Source of the DNA: NCEH01 sp043195135
GTDB taxonomy: Bacteria > Pseudomonadota > Alphaproteobacteria > Rhizobiales > Xanthobacteraceae
Length of the DNA: 64,000 nt
Strand: one strand, 5' to 3'
Assembly: GCF_043195135.1 (NCBI RefSeq)
Contig: NZ_JBAFWP010000014.1
Under the pieces are notes generated by a model. The model saw nothing but the letters and a program-made list of their open reading frames with translations, ran no database searches and was not told where the DNA came from. Shown piece by piece: positions 24,660 to 33,616 of this stretch. A program made the translations under genes and the position numbers. Position 1 is the stretch's first letter; each line of letters begins with the position of its first letter.

Positions 24660-25879
24660 GCCCGTCGCCGCGTCTCACCCGCCGCCAGGTCGTTGCCGGC
24701 CTCGGCGCCCTGCCCTTCGTCGGCGCCGCGCTGCCGGCGTTCGCCCAGGCCGCAGAGGTGCCGCTCGGCATGGTGCTGCCCTTCTCCGGCGCCACCGGCC
24801 CCTATGGGCCGGACATGAAGAAGGCCGCAGAGCTGGTTCTCGGGCAGGTCAATGACGCCGGCGGCATCCTCGGCGGGCGCAAGCTCAAGCTGTTCATCGA
24901 GGATTCCGAGACCAATCCGACGGTCGGCGTCACCGCCACGAAGAAGCTGCTGGAAGTCAACAAAGTGGAGCTGGTGGGCGGTTTCTGGGGCAGCCCGATC
25001 GCGCTTGCCGCCAAGCCCATCATCCTGGCCGCCAACAAGGTGCAGATGGTTTCCTGCTCGGCCAATGCGGTGACCGACGGCGACACCCGCGGCCTCGTGT
25101 GGCGCTTCCAGGCGAAAAGCACGTCCTGGGGCCCGGCCGGGGCGAAGGTGATGAATTCCATCGGCGCCAAGAAGGTGGTGGTGCTGGCGCAGCAGAATCC
25201 GTTCGTGGTGGCGATGATCGAGCCCTTCAAGGCGGAGATGGCCAAGCTCGGCGGCAGCGTTCTGGACGTGGTGATGTACAATCCCGACCAGCCCTCCTAT
25301 CGCGCCGAGGTGGAAAAGGCCTTCGGCGGCGATCCCGACGGCGTGTTCTGCCTGTCCCTGCTGACCGATTTCACCTCCATCGCCAAGGAGGTCTATCGGG
25401 GCGGCTTCAAGTCCAAGATCGTCGCGCTCTCGATCGGCGCCGATGCGGAAGGCAAGTTCCTCCAGGCGGTCGGGCCGGAAGTGGCGGAGGGCATCTATCA
25501 TCTCCAGCCCGCGCCGCCGCTCGATACCCCCTCCTACAAGAAGTTCGTCAAAGAGATGGGCGCTCCGGCCGGCACCGTATTCCTGTTCGCCGGCAATGCC
25601 CACGACCAGATCTGCGTCACCGCGCTGGCCATGGAACATGCCAAATCCAGCGACGCCCTGGTTTGGGCCAAGTCCATTCCCGAGGTCTGCAACCCGCCCG
25701 GCGAGGAAGTGGACGATGTGGTGAAGGGGCTGGAGCTGATCCGCGCCGGCAAGAAGATCAAGTTCGTGGGCGCCGGAGCGAGCTGCGATTTCGATGCCCG
25801 GGGCGACCAGATCAATCGCTCGTTCCTGGTGCAGGTCGTCAAGGGCGGCAAGAACACCATCGTCGGCGTGATCTCCTGA
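24656..25879 (+). CDS. ABC transporter substrate-binding protein (LivK / amide-binding type)
   Basis: A 407-residue periplasmic binding protein. The N-terminus has a twin-arginine-type signal (LTRRQVVAGLGALPFVGAALPAFA, cut near residue 31; positions 8-31). The mature part has the family start VPLGMVLPFSGATGPYGPD and YNPDQPSYRAEVEK. It is the last gene of the 20795-25879 operon. Its ligand determines what the whole operon imports and cannot be read from the sequence. Confidence 0.9.
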   Translation: MSPSPRLTRRQVVAGLGALPFVGAALPAFAQAAEVPLGMVLPFSGATGPYGPDMKKAAELVLGQVNDAGGILGGRKLKLFIEDSETNPTVGVTATKKLLEVNKVELVGGFWGSPIALAAKPIILAANKVQMVSCSANAVTDGDTRGLVWRFQAKSTSWGPAGAKVMNSIGAKKVVVLAQQNPFVVAMIEPFKAEMAKLGGSVLDVVMYNPDQPSYRAEVEKAFGGDPDGVFCLSLLTDFTSIAKEVYRGGFKSKIVALSIGADAEGKFLQAVGPEVAEGIYHLQPAPPLDTPSYKKFVKEMGAPAGTVFLFAGNAHDQICVTALAMEHAKSSDALVWAKSIPEVCNPPGEEVDDVVKGLELIRAGKKIKFVGAGASCDFDARGDQINRSFLVQVVKGGKNTIVGVIS

Positions 25880-25976
25880 TCCGCTAGACGCCGCTTCCAG
25901 CCCGACCACCAGCAGCGCGCGGAGGCCTCCGCGCGCAACGAGAACGCGCGCCTTCAAGGCCGCTGGGAGAAACCTC

Positions 25977-27299
25977 ATGACACATCCCAAGCCCATGCAT
26001 CTGTGCGGCTTCCTGATCGCCGGGCCGGTGGTGCACAGCCACGCCATCTGGCGCAATCCGGCGCACGAGACCGCCTTCCTCAGCCTCGAACATTACGCCC
26101 ACATCGCCCGCACCCTGGAGCGCGGCAAGTTCGACTTCCTGTTCTTCGCCGACCGCCTCGCCGTCGCCGATCGCTATGGCGAGAGCCTGGAAACCGGGAT
26201 CCGGCTCGGCGACCAGGACGCGACCCGCATGGATCCGATGCCGGTGCTCGGCGCCATGGCGGCGGTCACGCGGCATATCGGCCTCGGCGCCACGCGCTCC
26301 ACCACCTATGACGCGCCCTACAACATCGCCCGCGAGTTCGCGACGCTGGATCATCTCTCCGGTGGGCGGGTGGCCTGGAACGTCGTCACCTCCATGAATG
26401 ACGGGGAAGCTTTGAACTTCGGGTCCGTGCCGCACCTCGGCCATGACGAGCGCTACGACCGCGCGGACGAATTCATGGAGGTCGCCTTCAAGCTGTGGGA
26501 CAGCTGGGAGGACGGCGCGCTGGTGCTGGACCGGGCCAACGGCATCTATGCCGACCCCGACAAGGTCCATTATGTGAACCACCAGGGCAAATGGTTCCAG
26601 TCGCGCGGGCCGCTGAACATTCCCCGCAGCCCGCAGGGCCGGCCGGTCATCATCCAGGCCGGCTCGTCGGGCCGGGGCAAGGCGTTCGCGGCACGCTGGT
26701 CGGAGGTGATCTTCGCGTTGCAGCCGAACCGGGAGCGCATGGGGGTGTTCACCCGCGATGTGCGCGCCGCACTGGAGGCCGCCGGGCGCGCGCCGGATGC
26801 CAGCAAGGTGCTGATGGCGGTGATGCCCTTCATCGGCCGCACCCGGGCGGAGGCGGAGGAAAAGCGCGACCTGCATGATTCCCTGGTGGATCCGCGCGTC
26901 GGCCTCTCCACGCTCGCGGCCCACGCCAATGCGGATTTTTCCAGCCTGCCGCTGGATGCGCGGGTGGATGAGATCGCGGTCTCCGGCAGCCAGGGCAATT
27001 TCGCGGCGCTGCGCAGCATCGCCCCCGACGGGTCCATGACCATCGCCGAAGCCGGGCGGGTCTATGGGCGCGGCGTCATGTGCCCGCGTATCGTCGGGAC
27101 GGCGCAGGACGTGGCGGACGAACTGGCGGGTATCGTCGAGTCCGGCCTCGCCGACGGCTTCGTGATCTCGCCCGCCTTCCTGCCGGAGACGTTCGACGAC
27201 TTCGTCGACCAGGTGGTCCCGCTGCTGCAGGCGCGCGGCGCCTTGCGGCGCGATTATCCCGGCGGGACCCTGCGCGACCTGCTGAGCCAGGCGACCTGA
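25977..27299 (+). CDS. LLM-class flavin-dependent monooxygenase (NtaA/SnaA/DszA type)
   Basis: A 440-residue TIM-barrel monooxygenase that would use reduced FMN from a separate reductase. Family segments are FDFLFFADRLA, TYDAPYNIAREFATLDHLS, RVAWNVVTSMND, KLWDSWEDGALV and FQSRGPLNIPRSPQGRPVI. Relatives act on nitrilotriacetate, EDTA, dibenzothiophene sulfone and similar C-N or C-S compounds. It starts 97 bp after the Liv operon on the same strand and may be part of it, in which case it could oxidise the imported compound. A hairpin follows the stop. Confidence 0.9.
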   Translation: MTHPKPMHLCGFLIAGPVVHSHAIWRNPAHETAFLSLEHYAHIARTLERGKFDFLFFADRLAVADRYGESLETGIRLGDQDATRMDPMPVLGAMAAVTRHIGLGATRSTTYDAPYNIAREFATLDHLSGGRVAWNVVTSMNDGEALNFGSVPHLGHDERYDRADEFMEVAFKLWDSWEDGALVLDRANGIYADPDKVHYVNHQGKWFQSRGPLNIPRSPQGRPVIIQAGSSGRGKAFAARWSEVIFALQPNRERMGVFTRDVRAALEAAGRAPDASKVLMAVMPFIGRTRAEAEEKRDLHDSLVDPRVGLSTLAAHANADFSSLPLDARVDEIAVSGSQGNFAALRSIAPDGSMTIAEAGRVYGRGVMCPRIVGTAQDVADELAGIVESGLADGFVISPAFLPETFDDFVDQVVPLLQARGALRRDYPGGTLRDLLSQAT

Positions 27300-27300
27300 C

Positions 27301-27319
27301 CGGATCGCGCGGCGATCCG
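27301..27319. terminator. hairpin after the LLM monooxygenase gene
   Basis: CGGATCGC-GCG-GCGATCCG is a perfect 8-bp stem with a 3-base loop starting one base after the TGA at 27297-27299. It lies between two convergent monooxygenase genes. No clear T tract follows. Confidence 0.5.
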
Positions 27320-27355
27320 ACCGGGTTGGGCTCCAGGGCTGCGCGAGGGCGCGCG

Positions 27356-28703
27356 TCAGGCCACCTGGTCGACGGGCGCCGCGATCCCCTCGCCGGCGGC
27401 GGGGCGGGCGAGGCCGTAATGCGCGCGCAGGGTGGTCCCGGTGTAATCCTCCCGGAACAGGCCGCGCTTGCGCAGGATCGGCACCACCTCGGCGGCGAAG
27501 ATGTCGAAGCCGCCGGTATACCAGGGCGGCATCACGTTGAAGCCGTCGGCGGCGCCGCTCTCGAACCAGAGCTGGATCGCGTCCGCCACCTGCTCGGGCG
27601 TGCCGACCTTCACCCAGTGCCCGCGCGCGCCCGCGAGCCGCCGGATCAGCTGGCGCAGGGTCGGCTTCTCCCGGTCGACGATGTCCAGCACCACCTTGAA
27701 GCGGCTCGCCACATTGCTGCCGGCGTCGATGAGGTGGCGCGGGAACGGCGCGTCGAGGTCATGGCCGGAGAGGTCGAGGCCGATCAGGCGCTTGAGCTGG
27801 TTGAGCGAATAGGCGGGCTGGATCAGGTCATCGAACTCGTCCGACAGGCGCTGCGCCTCCGCTTCCGTGCTGCCGATGAAGGGGCTGATGGCCCGGCAGG
27901 ATGCGGATGCTCTGCGGCCCGCGCCCGAGCGCCCGCGCCTGACCCTTGATGTCGCCATAGAAGGCCTGGGCGCTGGCGAGGGTCTGGTGTGCCGTGAAGA
28001 TCGCCTCGGCATAGCGCGCGGCGAAGGCGCGGCCATCCTGCGAGGACCCGGCCTGCACATAGACCGGCCGGCCCTGCGGCCCGCGCGGGATGTTCAGCGG
28101 TCCGCGCACGTCGAAATGCGGGCCGTGATGGTCGATGGGATGGATCTTCGCGCCGTCGGCGAACACGCCGCTTTCCTTATCGGCGACCACCGCGCCGTCC
28201 TCCCAGCTGTCCCACAGCTTGGTGACCACATCGACGAATTCGCGTGCGCGGGCATAGCGATCGCCGTGCGGCGGGTGCTGGGGCAGGCCGAAATTCAGCG
28301 CCGCGTCCGCCGCCGTGGTGGTGACGATGTTCCAGCCGACGCGCCCCTTGGAGATGTGGTCGAGCGTGCCGAACAGGCGGGCGAGATTGTAGGGCTCGTA
28401 ATAGGTTGTGGAAGCGGTGCCGATCAGGCCGATGCGGCTGGTGACGGCGGCGATGGCGGTGAGCCAGGTGATGGGCTCGAAGCGGAAGCGCGAGGCATAG
28501 CGCACGTCGTCGGACAGGGCCGGGCCGTCGGCGAAGAAGACGGCATCGAACTTCGCCGCCTCCGCCCGCTGGGCGAGATCCTGGTAATAGCTGATGTCGA
28601 ACGCCCGCTCGGGCGCGGAGCCCTTGTAGCGCCAGCCGGCTTCGTGATGGCCGCCGGGATAGAGGAAGAGATTGAGGGTGAGCTGGCGGTCTTGAGCGGT
28701 CAT
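27356..28703 (-). pseudogene. LLM-class flavin-dependent monooxygenase, frameshifted
   Basis: The N-terminal two thirds (start 28703, GGGAGG upstream; FDAVFFADGPALSD, NIVTTTAADAALNFG, KLWDSWEDGAV, GRPVYVQAGSS) run into a non-homologous tail after RILPG. The C-terminal third continues one frame over as ISPFIGSTEAEAQRL and ends at 27356 with the normal family C-terminus. A single extra G/C around 27890-27896 (GATGGCCCGG) explains it; removing one base restores a protein of about 448 residues. It is either a recent inactivation or a sequencing error, since no other damage is seen. It is convergent with the intact LLM gene. Confidence 0.85.
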
Positions 28704-28775
28704 GGCAACCTCCCGGTGATGAGGGCGGAAAATCGGCCTGGGGCGATGCCTCGACATGCCCTGGGCTGGGTGAAA

Positions 28776-28791
28776 TGTTTCACGTGAAACA
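28776..28791. other. parS centromere site (ParB binding), copy 2
   Basis: TGTTTCACGTGAAACA, identical to the copy at 6477-6492 and to the parS consensus. It stands 73 bp upstream of the frameshifted monooxygenase gene, in the 259-bp gap between two minus-strand genes. Multiple parS copies in tens of kilobases around oriC are usual. Confidence 0.92.
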
Positions 28792-28962
28792 ATGACTTGC
28801 GGTGGACGAACATCGGTTCAGGGCGGCTTCTCCGCGCCTTTTCGGCGGTCGAAACCGCCTGTTCGGGCGAAGCGTCGCGGATGAATTTCGGCGGCGCACG
28901 CCGGGCGCCGCGTCCCCGCCCGGAGCGCGGCCGCCAGGGCCGGATGCGGAAGGGGACCGGGC

Positions 28963-30393
28963 CTAGGCAACGTCGCGCCGGGCGGCATGCAGCTTGGCGA
29001 ATGTCTCGCCGAGGCGGGTCGCGCCCAGCACCTGCTCGCCGATGGCGCTCGATTCCCAGGAGGCGCCGCGCAGCGGATGGCCGATGGCGAACAGGCTCTG
29101 CGAGGCGCGGCCGGCCGCATCCAGCACCGCGCCGGACGCGGCATCGGCGGCGATGCCGTAGCCGGTGGGATGGGGCCGCACCAGATCGCGCGCGACCGCA
29201 TTGCGCACCAGGGGATGGGCGATGCGCCGCCAGTCGAAATCGTGGCCGAGGCCGTTCACCACCCGGTCCACCGTCAGCGTCTGGGGCGCGGATGCGCCGC
29301 GCGGACGCACCACCACGTCGACCCGCCCGTCCGGCGCCGCCGCCAGATCGGTGACCGTGCCGGCGACCTGCCGGAAGCGGCCCTGCGCCTGGACCTGTTC
29401 GAGGAATGCGATCGAGCCCGGGGCCGCGCGATGCAGGCTCACGTCCCAGAACACCCGCAGGTGCCGCACGAAGCGCCGCCGCTCGGCATCGCTGGCGCCG
29501 GCCCACAGGCCGATGAGGTGTTGCTTGAGCACCGGCGTCAGGCGCTGCCAGTCCTCGCCGGCCGCCGCCACGGCGCGCCGCTCGCGCTGCACCAGGCGCA
29601 GCAGGTCGCCGATCCGGCGCGGCAAGGCGGCAGCATCGAGGAAATTCGCCCAGGGCTCCACCTCGCGCCGCCGGTTGACCAATTGCCCGCGCCGCGAGAT
29701 CGCGACATAGGTGCCGCGGAATCCCTGCTTCTCCAGGCTGATGAGCGCATCCAGCGTGGTCAGGCTGGTGCCGAGCAGCAGGATTTCGCCGTCGCGCTCC
29801 GCCCCCGCGAACGCGCCGTCGCGCCAAACGTCGCCCACATAGCGCCCGCTGTCCCGCAGGCGGGCGCCGATCCGGATGCCGCGCTCGGCCGCATGCAGGC
29901 CGGTGGCGAGCACCACCTGGTCCGCCGCCAGCGCCGCCCCCGAGGCGAGGTGCACCGCGTATCCGAGGCGCGCGGGCGCGAGATCCACCGCCGTGTCGCG
30001 CACATGCTGGAAACGCACCCGCCCCTCGCCGTCGCGCAGCGCGCGGGCCAGTTCGTCCTGCACATAATCGCCATAGAGGATGCGCGGCAGGAAGGCGTCG
30101 CCCGGCGGCGCGCCTTCGTCCGGCGCCCAGCCGCGCCGGCCGGCATTGGCGAGCACCCATTGGGTGAGATGCTCGGGGCGATCCGCATGCAGGCTGAACA
30201 CGCGGGCCGGGCCGTTCACCAGATGGTCGGGATCCGGCGTGCTGTACGCGATGCCGCGCCCGAGTTCGGCCCGGCTTTCCACGATCGCGATGTCCAGCGG
30301 CGTCGCGGTGGCGTCGATGATCTTGATCGCCGCCAGGACACCGGCGAGGCCGCCGCCGATGATGACGATCGCGGGTCTGCTTGCTTGCGACAT
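28963..30393 (-). CDS. FAD/NAD(P)-binding oxidoreductase
   Basis: A 476-residue flavoprotein with the dinucleotide-binding motif IVIIGGGLAGVLAA at about residues 10-23 and a family segment RGIAYSTPDPDHLVNGPARV. This is the NAD_binding_9-type family of FAD/NAD(P)-binding proteins of mostly unknown role; N-hydroxylating monooxygenases are distant relatives. It lies 49 bp downstream of the SsuB/TauB-like ATPase gene on the same strand and probably belongs to that transport operon, so it may oxidise or reduce the imported compound. Confidence 0.82.
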   Translation of the reverse strand: MSQASRPAIVIIGGGLAGVLAAIKIIDATATPLDIAIVESRAELGRGIAYSTPDPDHLVNGPARVFSLHADRPEHLTQWVLANAGRRGWAPDEGAPPGDAFLPRILYGDYVQDELARALRDGEGRVRFQHVRDTAVDLAPARLGYAVHLASGAALAADQVVLATGLHAAERGIRIGARLRDSGRYVGDVWRDGAFAGAERDGEILLLGTSLTTLDALISLEKQGFRGTYVAISRRGQLVNRRREVEPWANFLDAAALPRRIGDLLRLVQRERRAVAAAGEDWQRLTPVLKQHLIGLWAGASDAERRRFVRHLRVFWDVSLHRAAPGSIAFLEQVQAQGRFRQVAGTVTDLAAAPDGRVDVVVRPRGASAPQTLTVDRVVNGLGHDFDWRRIAHPLVRNAVARDLVRPHPTGYGIAADAASGAVLDAAGRASQSLFAIGHPLRGASWESSAIGEQVLGATRLGETFAKLHAARRDVA

Positions 30394-30442
30394 GACGTGC
30401 CTTTTCTTCGGCTGGTCGAAACGGGGGCCGGCGCGGGCGCGC

Positions 30443-31240
30443 TCACCAGGTCTGGTCGAGACCGAGCAGCGCCAGCACCTCGTGGCGCAGCGCCGCGAGG
30501 CGCGGGTCGCCGCGATGGCGGGGATAGGGAACGTCCACGATCACCTCGGCCTTGATGCGCGCCGGGCGGTCCGTGAACACGATCACCCGCTGCGCCAGGA
30601 AGAGGGCTTCCTCCACGTCGTGGGTGACGAGCAGGGCGGTGAAATTGGCGTCCTGCCAGAGGCGCAGCAATTCCCCCTGCATGGTGATGCGGGTGAGGGA
30701 ATCGAGCTTGCCGAGCGGCTCGTCCAGCAGCAGCAGGCGCGGTTCGTTCACCAGAGCGCGGGCGAGCGCCACGCGCTGGGCCATGCCGCCGGACAATTGC
30801 CGGGGATAGGCGCTGCCGAAATCCGCGAGCCCCACGAGATTGAGCGCGGCTTCCACCCGGTGGCGCTGGCTGCGCAGCAGGCCCCGCGCCTCCAGCCCCA
30901 GCGCCACGTTCGCCGCCACCGTACGCCACGGGTAGAGGGTCGGGTCCTGGAACACCAGGATGCGGGAGGGATCGGGGCCCGTGATCGGCCCGTCATCTTC
31001 CTTCACCGTTCCCGCGGTGGGATGGTCGAGGCCCGCCACCAGGCGCAGAAGCGTGGACTTTCCGCACCCGCTCGGCCCCAGCAGGGCGACGAACGCGCCC
31101 GGCTGCACCGAGAAGCTCACCTGCTGGAGCACCGGCAGTGGCGCCCCCTCAAGCTCGAACCTGTGGCTGACGTTGGAGACATCGAGGCGGATGCCGGCGA
31201 CGGCGCCCGCGGGCGTGTGTTTGACGGCGGCAGCGCTCAC
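30443..31240 (-). CDS. nitrate/sulfonate/taurine-type ABC transporter ATPase (SsuB/TauB-like)
   Basis: A 265-residue ATPase with Walker A GPSGCGKSTLL, VFQDPTLYPWRTVAANVALG (typical of SsuB/TauB), signature LSGGMAQRVALARAL and Walker B LLLLDEPLGKLDSLTR. The GTG start at 31240 overlaps the TGA of the upstream permease by four bases. It is part of the operon SBP (33437), permease, ATPase, flavoprotein. The substrate is probably a sulfonate, taurine-like or other organosulfur/nitrogen compound. Confidence 0.92.
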   Translation of the reverse strand: MSAAAVKHTPAGAVAGIRLDVSNVSHRFELEGAPLPVLQQVSFSVQPGAFVALLGPSGCGKSTLLRLVAGLDHPTAGTVKEDDGPITGPDPSRILVFQDPTLYPWRTVAANVALGLEARGLLRSQRHRVEAALNLVGLADFGSAYPRQLSGGMAQRVALARALVNEPRLLLLDEPLGKLDSLTRITMQGELLRLWQDANFTALLVTHDVEEALFLAQRVIVFTDRPARIKAEVIVDVPYPRHRGDPRLAALRHEVLALLGLDQTW

Positions 31241-32292
31241 CAACGCACCAATTCCTTCTGCCAGGAGAGGACGTGATCGCGCAGGCGGAACAGCGCGGTG
31301 ATGAGGCTGGAGCACATCAGGGCCATCACCAGCAGCGCGGCATACATGTTGGCATAGGCGGCCCAGCCCTGGGCCCATTGCAGGTACCAGCCGAGCCCGG
31401 CCTTCACGCCCAGCATCTCCGCCACCACCAGCACCGCGAACGAGGCGCTGAGGCCCATGAACAGGCCGACGAAGATGTGCGGCAGCGCTGCCGGCACCGC
31501 GACCCTGGACACCAGGAAGACCTGGCTCGCACCGAGGGTGCGGGCGATGTCGTAATAATCCTTGTTCACGCTGGAGATGCCGGACCAAGTGAGGATGGTC
31601 ACCGGGAAGGCGGTCGCGAGCGCGATCAGGAAGATGCTGGCGCTCCAGCTCGACGGGAACAGGAAGAACGCCACCGGCAGCCATGCGGTCGCCGGCAGCG
31701 GGCCGATGAAGCGCAGCACCGGATGGGCCCAATAGCCGGCGATGCGCCACCAGCCGATGGAGACGCCCAGCGTCACGCCCACCAGCGCGCCGATGCCATA
31801 GCCCCAGGCCAGAAGCTTCACCGAATGCACGACGCTGAGGCCGAGCTTGGGCCAATCCTCCAGATAGACTTCGAGCAGCGCCTGGGGCGGCACGAAGAAC
31901 GGGCGCGGCAGCAGGCCGAGCTTGGCGGTGATCGCCTCCCAGGCAAGCACGCCGAGCGGCAGCACCACCAGCCAGGGCACGGCGGCCCGCAGGCGGACGA
32001 GCCGCCCGCCGAGCCGGGGGGAGGCCAGGGCCAGCAGGGCGAGCACCCCGCCCAGGGCGGCCAGGCCATAGGCGAATTCCAGCGTATAGCCATAGTCGTC
32101 GGCATCCGGCACGAGGCCGGTATAGGCGCCGGCGCCGGCCCACGCCGCCGCCGCGATCAGCCCGCCGGACCAGAAGCGCGCGGGGGGTGCCGATGCGGTG
32201 GCCGGGCGCGCCGCGGGGTGCGCCGCAAGGTGCGCTCCTCGGCTTTCCGCATGCTGGGCCGTCAGGGGTGCGTCGAGGGTGCGGTCGCTCAT
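31237..32292 (-). CDS. nitrate/sulfonate/taurine-type ABC transporter permease (SsuC-like)
   Basis: A 351-residue inner-membrane permease. It is longer than usual because about 100 N-terminal residues precede the conserved core, with two or three extra hydrophobic segments (WSGGLIAAAAWAGAGAYTG, LAALGGVLALLALAS). The core has PFFVPPQALLEVYL and the EAA-loop-like DYYDIARTLGASQVFLVSRV that contacts the ATPase. The start at 32292 lies 11 bp after the binding-protein gene's stop. Confidence 0.9.
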   Translation of the reverse strand: MSDRTLDAPLTAQHAESRGAHLAAHPAARPATASAPPARFWSGGLIAAAAWAGAGAYTGLVPDADDYGYTLEFAYGLAALGGVLALLALASPRLGGRLVRLRAAVPWLVVLPLGVLAWEAITAKLGLLPRPFFVPPQALLEVYLEDWPKLGLSVVHSVKLLAWGYGIGALVGVTLGVSIGWWRIAGYWAHPVLRFIGPLPATAWLPVAFFLFPSSWSASIFLIALATAFPVTILTWSGISSVNKDYYDIARTLGASQVFLVSRVAVPAALPHIFVGLFMGLSASFAVLVVAEMLGVKAGLGWYLQWAQGWAAYANMYAALLVMALMCSSLITALFRLRDHVLSWQKELVRW

Positions 32293-32303
32293 GGGCGCAC
32301 CCC

Positions 32304-33437
32304 TCAGCTCAGCACGTCGAAATAGACCTTGTCCGCGAACTTCGCGGAATCCGTGGTCTTGCGGAACACCTTCACCAGCTTCAGCTCGTCGGCATAGGCG
32401 GCGATCTCCTGCTTCAGGGCGGCGCCGGCGGGATGGTGGTGATGGGTGTGGCTCTTGAGCATGTCCACCAGATCCTGGATCGAGCCCTTGCCGCCGTAAT
32501 CGGCGAAGCTCTTGGCGGCGAGCGCCGGGTCGCTGCCGACGATGTGGCCTCCCTCCAGCACGGCGCGGGTGAGGGCGGCGGCGGTCGGCTTGTCGTCGCG
32601 GATCAGGCTGCCGCGGATCGCCAGCACGCAGCACGAGCGCTCGGCATATTTGTCGGTGAGATTGGTCGCCACCTCCACCAGGCTGCCCTTGGAATCCTTC
32701 AGGAAGATCCAGGTGCGCGGGTCATTGTCGGCGAGCGCCTGGGCTTCGCCCTTCTCCACCGCAAGCGGCAGCACCTCGGCGGGATACTGGCGCCATTCCA
32801 CGTCCTTGAACGGGTCGATGCCGGCCTCGGCCAGCAGGATAGAGAAGAAATTCTTCGCCGGCCCCGCCTGGTCGGCGATGGCGATGGTCTTGCCCTTCAG
32901 GCTCTCCAGCGTGGTGGTGCCGGCGGACGGCGCGCCGAGCAGGCGCAGGCAGCCGCCGTGTACCCCGGTGGTAATGCGCACGTCGAACCCCTGCTCCAGG
33001 GGCTTGAGCCAGCGCAGCGCCATGCCGATGCCGGCATCCGCCTTGCCGGTGGCGATCGCCTCCAGCAATTGCTCGGTGGAGCCGCCGAAATTCACGAATT
33101 CCACGTCGAGCCCGTTGCGGGCGAAGATGCCCGTATCCTTCGCCACCGGCGCGGCGGCGGTGCAGATGGCGCTGGCGTTCCAGGCGAGCTTGATGGATTT
33201 GAGCGGCCCGCTCGCGGCCGGCGTGCCATCCGCCGCCGTGAGGCAGAGCGGGAAATCCGCGAGCCCGCTCACCGACGTCGGCGGGCGAATAAGGCTGGAG
33301 GCGAGCACATGCCCGCCATAGCCCCCCAGCGGAATCGCCGCGCCGAGCGTCGCCCCATAGCGCAGCAGCGCACGGCGCGTCAGACCGGAGGCGCGGGCCG
33401 TGCCCGCCGCGTCACTGTCATCATCGAAACCAGGCAT
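32304..33437 (-). CDS. ABC transporter substrate-binding protein (SsuA/TauA-like), Tat-exported, His-rich
   Basis: A 377-residue binding protein with a twin-arginine-like signal (GLTRRALLRYGATLGAAI) and the SsuA/NMT1-type body (DTGIFARNGLDVEFVNFGG; EAIATGKADAGIGMALRWL). Near the C-terminus it holds a KSHTHHHHPAG cluster, which could bind a metal. The ATG at 33437 has GGGGATGGG upstream; an ATG at 33476 and a TTG at 33500 are also possible. A TTGACT hexamer near 33499 could belong to the operon promoter. It is the first gene of the transport operon. Confidence 0.88.
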   Translation of the reverse strand: MPGFDDDSDAAGTARASGLTRRALLRYGATLGAAIPLGGYGGHVLASSLIRPPTSVSGLADFPLCLTAADGTPAASGPLKSIKLAWNASAICTAAAPVAKDTGIFARNGLDVEFVNFGGSTEQLLEAIATGKADAGIGMALRWLKPLEQGFDVRITTGVHGGCLRLLGAPSAGTTTLESLKGKTIAIADQAGPAKNFFSILLAEAGIDPFKDVEWRQYPAEVLPLAVEKGEAQALADNDPRTWIFLKDSKGSLVEVATNLTDKYAERSCCVLAIRGSLIRDDKPTAAALTRAVLEGGHIVGSDPALAAKSFADYGGKGSIQDLVDMLKSHTHHHHPAGAALKQEIAAYADELKLVKVFRKTTDSAKFADKVYFDVLS

Positions 33438-33616
33438 CGACCCATCCCCGAAATCATCAGTCGGGTTATATTTCATAATATCGATGGATTGAGTCAACAA
33501 TAAAGATGCGCGCCATGCGCCGCCGCCACGCCCGTGCCTCGTATCGTCACGGCCAGGCTGGTTCCGGTCCTCCTTGCGAGGTCATCGGCGCGGATCGAAG
33601 GACCGGCAATCGGCCC

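Noticed and set aside
28987..31276. Plus-strand frames of more than 390 codons opposite the flavoprotein and the ABC ATPase
   Set aside because: No ribosome binding site or domain; the minus strand encodes proteins with clear FAD and Walker motifs.
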